From contig CALMRL010000049.1 in NCBI GenBank assembly GCA_937873345.1, positions 5,971 through 13,768 of the forward strand: DNA of 7,798 nucleotides. Direction: 5' to 3'. Shown piece by piece: positions 5,585-7,798 of this stretch. The DNA comes from an uncultured Beijerinckiaceae bacterium. Lineage in GTDB: Bacteria; Pseudomonadota; Alphaproteobacteria; Rhizobiales; Beijerinckiaceae. The number at the start of each line of letters is the position of its first letter. Position 1 is the first letter of the stretch. The notes beneath the pieces are model-generated. The model was not told the origin of the DNA, did no database searches, and saw only the letters and a program-made list of their open reading frames with translations. A program made the translations under genes and the position numbers.

Positions 5585-5835
5585 CAGCGGCAGCGACCTT
5601 CCGCGACGCACCAGCGCATCCGCAGCCCGGCGATCGGCGCGCCGTTCCAGCTCGGCCGATCGCGGCGGATCAGATCGAGGTCATCCTCGGTGGGGGCGTG
5701 CACCGCCGGCGCCGTCGCTGCAGCCGGCGACGTCGGCGGTGCGGCTGCCATCCCGGGTCGCGATGGCGCCCGCGCGTGCAGCGCCATCAGGCACCAGGCG
5801 AGCGTCGCCATGGCGATCAGCGACATCGTCCGCAT
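5584..5835 (-). CDS. Small membrane-anchored or secreted protein, unknown function
   Basis: The 83-residue product has an N-terminal hydrophobic helix, MSLIAMATLAWCLMALHA (residues 4-21), after two charged positions, consistent with an uncleaved signal anchor. Next comes a Pro/Ala-rich linker (about 22-47), typical of periplasmic spacers, then a soluble tail with EDDLDLIRRDRPSWNG and two late cysteines in RWCVAEGRC. The cysteine in the helix does not form a proper lipobox. The anchor-plus-linker layout recalls small phage lysis accessory proteins such as spanin subunits, but no family match is claimed. The start could also be the ATG at 5826. The frame is open upstream without a usual start codon. 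Weak ribosome site (GGTGG). Confidence 0.62.
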   Translation of the reverse strand: MRTMSLIAMATLAWCLMALHARAPSRPGMAAAPPTSPAAATAPAVHAPTEDDLDLIRRDRPSWNGAPIAGLRMRWCVAEGRCR

Positions 5836-5932
5836 CGACCGCCACCATGTCAGGAAGAGGGGTGCGGCCGCCGCGGCAGTCCATCCGTGCCGGCGGCGGC
5901 CTAGACCGATCGGGGATCGGGATTCGTGAAGC

Positions 5933-6196
5933 TCAGGCTCGCCGGCGCCGCACGGCGGCCGACCTGGATTCGACCTCGACGCGGCGGCCGCCGATCACGC
6001 GGGGGCCGGAGCGGAAGGTGCCGACATCGACGCGCCGAGGCTGGGTGCGCAGCGCGCGGGCGTGGCCGCGCATCTCGTCGACCAGGGTCAGCTTGTCGTC
6101 GGAATGTCCGTGGGGCGTGCGGCTGGAGGGGCCTCGCATCTGCTCGACGCGGAGGGCGTAGCCCTCGATCAGCTCGGCGACCTGCAGCGGGGTCAT
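5933..6196 (-). CDS. Hypothetical 87-residue protein, first full gene of the small-gene operon
   Basis: Unrecognised. The product begins MTPLQVAELIEGYALRVEQM, an amphipathic helix, continues with a polar, His-containing linker, then a second helix LTLVDEMRGHARALRTQ near 38-54, and ends with a very basic tail rich in Arg. The tail could contact nucleic acid; this is inference. The ATG at 6196 overlaps the stop of a six-residue leader frame (ATGA), which is preceded by a G-rich run. An in-frame ATG at 6307 would lie at the predicted promoter and give a less credible N-terminus. About 97 bases without a clear gene follow before the membrane protein. Confidence 0.62.
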   Translation of the reverse strand: MTPLQVAELIEGYALRVEQMRGPSSRTPHGHSDDKLTLVDEMRGHARALRTQPRRVDVGTFRSGPRVIGGRRVEVESRSAAVRRRRA

Positions 6197-6213
6197 GCGC
6201 GACGATCGCTCAT
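6193..6213 (-). CDS. Six-residue leader minicistron (MSDRRA)
   Basis: The tiny frame starts at the ATG at 6213 after GGGGGCCGGC, a plausible purine-rich ribosome site, and its stop shares bases with the ATG at 6196 (ATGA). It is the first start codon after the predicted promoter and hairpin. It may load ribosomes for the coupled operon or be accidental; only its position supports it. Confidence 0.3.
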   Translation of the reverse strand: MSDRRA

Positions 6214-6249
6214 GCCGGCCCCCAGAACCACTGTGCCCAGAGACAAATT

Positions 6250-6277
6250 CGCCCGGGCGACCTTTCGGCCCCGGGCG
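6250..6277 (-). promoter_or_regulatory. Structured leader hairpin between promoter and first gene
   Basis: CGCCCGGG and CCCGGGCG form a perfect 8-bp stem around a 12-base interior that, in the minus-strand RNA, contains CC-GAAA-GG, a GNRA tetraloop closed by two more G-C pairs with a small internal loop. AATTTG follows instead of a U-run, so it is a poor terminator. It could be an attenuator, mRNA stabiliser or protein-binding leader. Confidence 0.5.
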
Positions 6278-6296
6278 CAACTTCTGAACACTGGCG

Positions 6297-6324
6297 ATAA
6301 TCCACATTTCGCCGGACCGGTCAA
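6297..6324 (-). promoter_or_regulatory. Sigma70-type promoter for the small-gene operon
   Basis: On the minus strand there is TTGACC (-35, 6324-6319), a 16-base spacer, and GATTAT (-10, 6302-6297). The -35 matches consensus at five of six positions and the -10 at four of six. It points toward the small genes and is the best promoter in the window. Transcription would begin near 6290, giving a leader of about 80-95 bases. A repressor site was not identified. Confidence 0.6.
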
Positions 6325-6426
6325 GTCGCCCCCGCGCGAATGTCCGGTGTCGCCCACGCCCGAGCGCCGCGCCTGAACCTTCGGACCGCCCACGGTTTGA
6401 TGAGAACGTAACAGGAACATCGCCCC

Positions 6427-6804
6427 ATGGTCACTCGCAAGCGTCCCGAACTGCCGTGGCGGCCGGCTCCTGTCGTCGCCGAGCTGCGCAAGGCTCGCGA
6501 CGCGATGGTCGCGGCCAACGGAGAGATGCGTGCCTTCGGGCCCGGCTACTTGGCTGCGGCTGCGGTGATGAAGGCGGTCGACGCCTTCGCCGAGCTGCTC
6601 ACCGGCGACGCGAGCTACTTCCACTGCGGCATGAACAGCACGCCCAACCCATCGCGCCCGTCGGGCGGCGGCAACGGCGCGTTGGGCAACAGCGACGCGA
6701 AGCGGGAGCGCGAGGCGGGGCGGGAGCCCTGGGCCTGGCTCGACGGCGACGGCACCCTGGCCACCGGTTACGATCGATGGCTGCGGGAGAAGCTGCGGCG
6801 CTGA
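6427..6804 (+). CDS. Hypothetical 125-residue protein, only plus-strand gene
   Basis: Unrecognised. A basic, Pro-containing start (MVTRKRPELPWRPAP) leads into two predicted helices: VVAELRKARDAMVAANGEM (16-34) and YLAAAAVMKAVDAFAELLTG (41-60). A YFHCG turn follows, then a Gly/Ser/Asn/Pro-rich linker (about 70-90) and a C-terminal segment with EPWAWLDGDGTLATGYDRWL. The two-domain look with a disordered linker is clear; the function is not. The ATG at 6427 is preceded by AGGA ten bases upstream, a little far. No promoter was assigned. It is transcribed away from the small-gene operon and converges on the regulator-like gene with only 7 bases between the stops. Its opposite orientation suggests separate control, perhaps early or lysogenic expression, which is inference. 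Confidence 0.75.
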   Translation: MVTRKRPELPWRPAPVVAELRKARDAMVAANGEMRAFGPGYLAAAAVMKAVDAFAELLTGDASYFHCGMNSTPNPSRPSGGGNGALGNSDAKREREAGREPWAWLDGDGTLATGYDRWLREKLRR

Positions 6805-6811
6805 CGCGCGG

Positions 6812-7798
6812 TCACCGTCCCCGCGGCGGCGCGGCGCGACGGGAGCGCGCCAGCGCCTGGCCGAGCCGCTGCTCGCACACGCGCTGCAACGTCTCCTCGG
6901 CCTGGCGGGGATGCTCGGGCTCGAGTGCGCCGGCCCTAAGGTCGGCGAGATCGCCCTCGAGCCGCGCCAGCGTGGCGCCGCCGATCACGCTGCTGTCCTG
7001 CCGCTCGGCCGAGGCCGCGGCCGCCGCGGCGTGCTTGTCGTCGGGAATGGGCTGCGCGGCGCCGCGGAACATCCAGGCCTCGGTCAGCTCCTCCAGCGCG
7101 TCGCGGTAGCGCGACGCGACGTAGCGCTGGCCGCGCTCGCCGCTCTTGCCCTGCAGCGCCGCGCAATCGGCGAAGCTCATCCGTTCGCCGAGCACCCTGC
7201 GCAGCAGGCGCGTGTCGAGCTCGCCGAGGCGGTTGCGGATGCGGTCCATCAGATCGCCGACGGTGGCGGCGTCCTGCAGCTTGCGCACCATCTTGATCTC
7301 GTTGGCGAGCGCCGGATCGATGCGCGAGGCGCCGCACCAGGTCGACCCGCCGACGCGGCCCATCCGCTCGAACACCGCCTCGACGATGCGGCCGGTGCGA
7401 TACGCGCCCTCGCTGATCAGATGGCGCGAGCGCTCGTCCTCCAGCACGTCGACGCGGCGGTTGACCGCCACCTTGATCAGCCGCCGGCCGTCGCCCATCG
7501 GGTCCTCGACGCCGGCGACGGCGAGGCCGTCCTCCATCACCGCGAGCGCATCCTGCAGGCGGGTGGCGTCGGCTTCGAGATGGTCGCGGACAGTGGCATC
7601 GCTCTCGCGGCGGAGCAGGCCGCGCACGCGCTTCAGCTGCTTCTGCAGCGCCGCGCGGTTCTCGTCGCGCGGGCTCGTCGCCAGCTCGTTGCCGGGGGGC
7701 ATCGGCGCGCGGCGGCCGTCGTAGCGCCCGACGGGGCGGTGTCCGTCCTCGCCGTCTTCCTGGATCGCCTGGCGGGTCGCAGGGGATCGCGGCAGCGT
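6812..7798 (-). CDS. Regulator-like protein related to the DUF6456 type, 5' part outside the window
   Basis: The frame is open from the window edge to the stop at 6812. The ATG at 7702 would give 296 residues but has no ribosome site, and the upstream 32 codons contain no stop and no ATG, GTG or TTG, so the true start may lie outside. Counted from that ATG: a charged coiled-coil segment (about 14-56), a core at 80-210, an Ala-rich linker, and a C-terminal helix pair. The core has SEGAYRTGRIVEAVFER (97-113), then LGELDTRLLRRVLGERMSFA (159-178) and RYRDALEELTEAW (198-210). This order, an AGR-like helix followed by an LL-VVGE-S helix-turn-helix-like block, resembles DUF6456 proteins of alphaproteobacteria. 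A role in phage gene regulation, such as late activation, is inference from position. No catalytic motif is visible. Confidence 0.78.
   Translation of the reverse strand, partial: TLPRSPATRQAIQEDGEDGHRPVGRYDGRRAPMPPGNELATSPRDENRAALQKQLKRVRGLLRRESDATVRDHLEADATRLQDALAVMEDGLAVAGVEDPMGDGRRLIKVAVNRRVDVLEDERSRHLISEGAYRTGRIVEAVFERMGRVGGSTWCGASRIDPALANEIKMVRKLQDAATVGDLMDRIRNRLGELDTRLLRRVLGERMSFADCAALQGKSGERGQRYVASRYRDALEELTEAWMFRGAAQPIPDDKHAAAAAASAERQDSSVIGGATLARLEGDLADLRAGALEPEHPRQAEETLQRVCEQRLGQALARSRRAAPPRGR

Noticed and set aside
4886..6161. Two long overlapping plus-strand frames opposite the small genes
   Set aside because: Arg/Ala/Ser-rich translations without domains; they overlap each other and oppose frames linked by stop-start overlaps.
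6193..6624. 143-codon minus-strand frame across the divergent region
   Set aside because: It is antisense to the plus-strand gene and would read through the predicted promoter and hairpin. Only its last seven codons, including the stop, are retained as a possible leader.
1..7798. tRNA genes, CRISPR arrays, insertion sequences, integrase or att sites
   Set aside because: No cloverleaf, no regularly spaced repeats, no transposase or integrase motifs and no paired attachment repeats were seen in the window.

Overview
The window is a slice of a tailed-phage genome or prophage in a strongly GC-rich host, probably an alphaproteobacterium such as a Rhizobiales or Rhodospirillales member. The host guess is inference from base composition and protein style only. 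Almost everything is read from the minus strand, so the biological order runs from high to low coordinates. Reading that way, the window moves from a regulator-like gene, through a chain of very small genes, into the DNA-packaging and head genes.

Right end (6812-7798, minus): a partial gene for a regulator-like protein with an N-terminal coiled coil and a helical C-terminal core. It resembles the alphaproteobacterial DUF6456 type of protein, and it runs out of the window. Facing it and almost touching it at the stop codons is one plus-strand gene of unknown function (6427-6804). Between that gene and the minus-strand small genes lies a 213-base divergent region. It holds a good minus-strand promoter (-35 TTGACC, -10 GATTAT, 16-base spacer) and a leader hairpin that can carry a GAAA tetraloop.

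Middle (3234-6213, minus): ten small genes plus two minicistrons. Most are linked by ATGA, GTGA or TGATG stop-start overlaps, so they look like one translationally coupled operon. Nearly all are unrecognised. The exceptions by character are a small membrane-anchored protein (5584-5835), a Cys-rich protein that may bind zinc (5393-5584), a short coiled-coil protein (4599-4961), and at the end a lambda gpZ-like minor tail protein (3234-3797). A 12-codon minicistron (5179-5217) bridges two of the genes.

Left (1-3233, minus): a gene-free stretch of about 280 bases with an AT-rich patch and two perfect GC-rich hairpins lies directly before the terminase genes, where cos-type phages keep their packaging site. 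It is followed by a Nu1-like small terminase, a GpA-type large terminase with intact ATPase, zinc-finger and nuclease motifs, and the first 159 codons of a lambda-type portal protein. The terminase pair would recognise and cut the DNA and drive it through the portal into the head.

The main novelty is the compact coupled array of unrecognised small genes, with its own promoter and structured leader, ending in a tail gene placed just upstream of the packaging genes rather than in the tail module.
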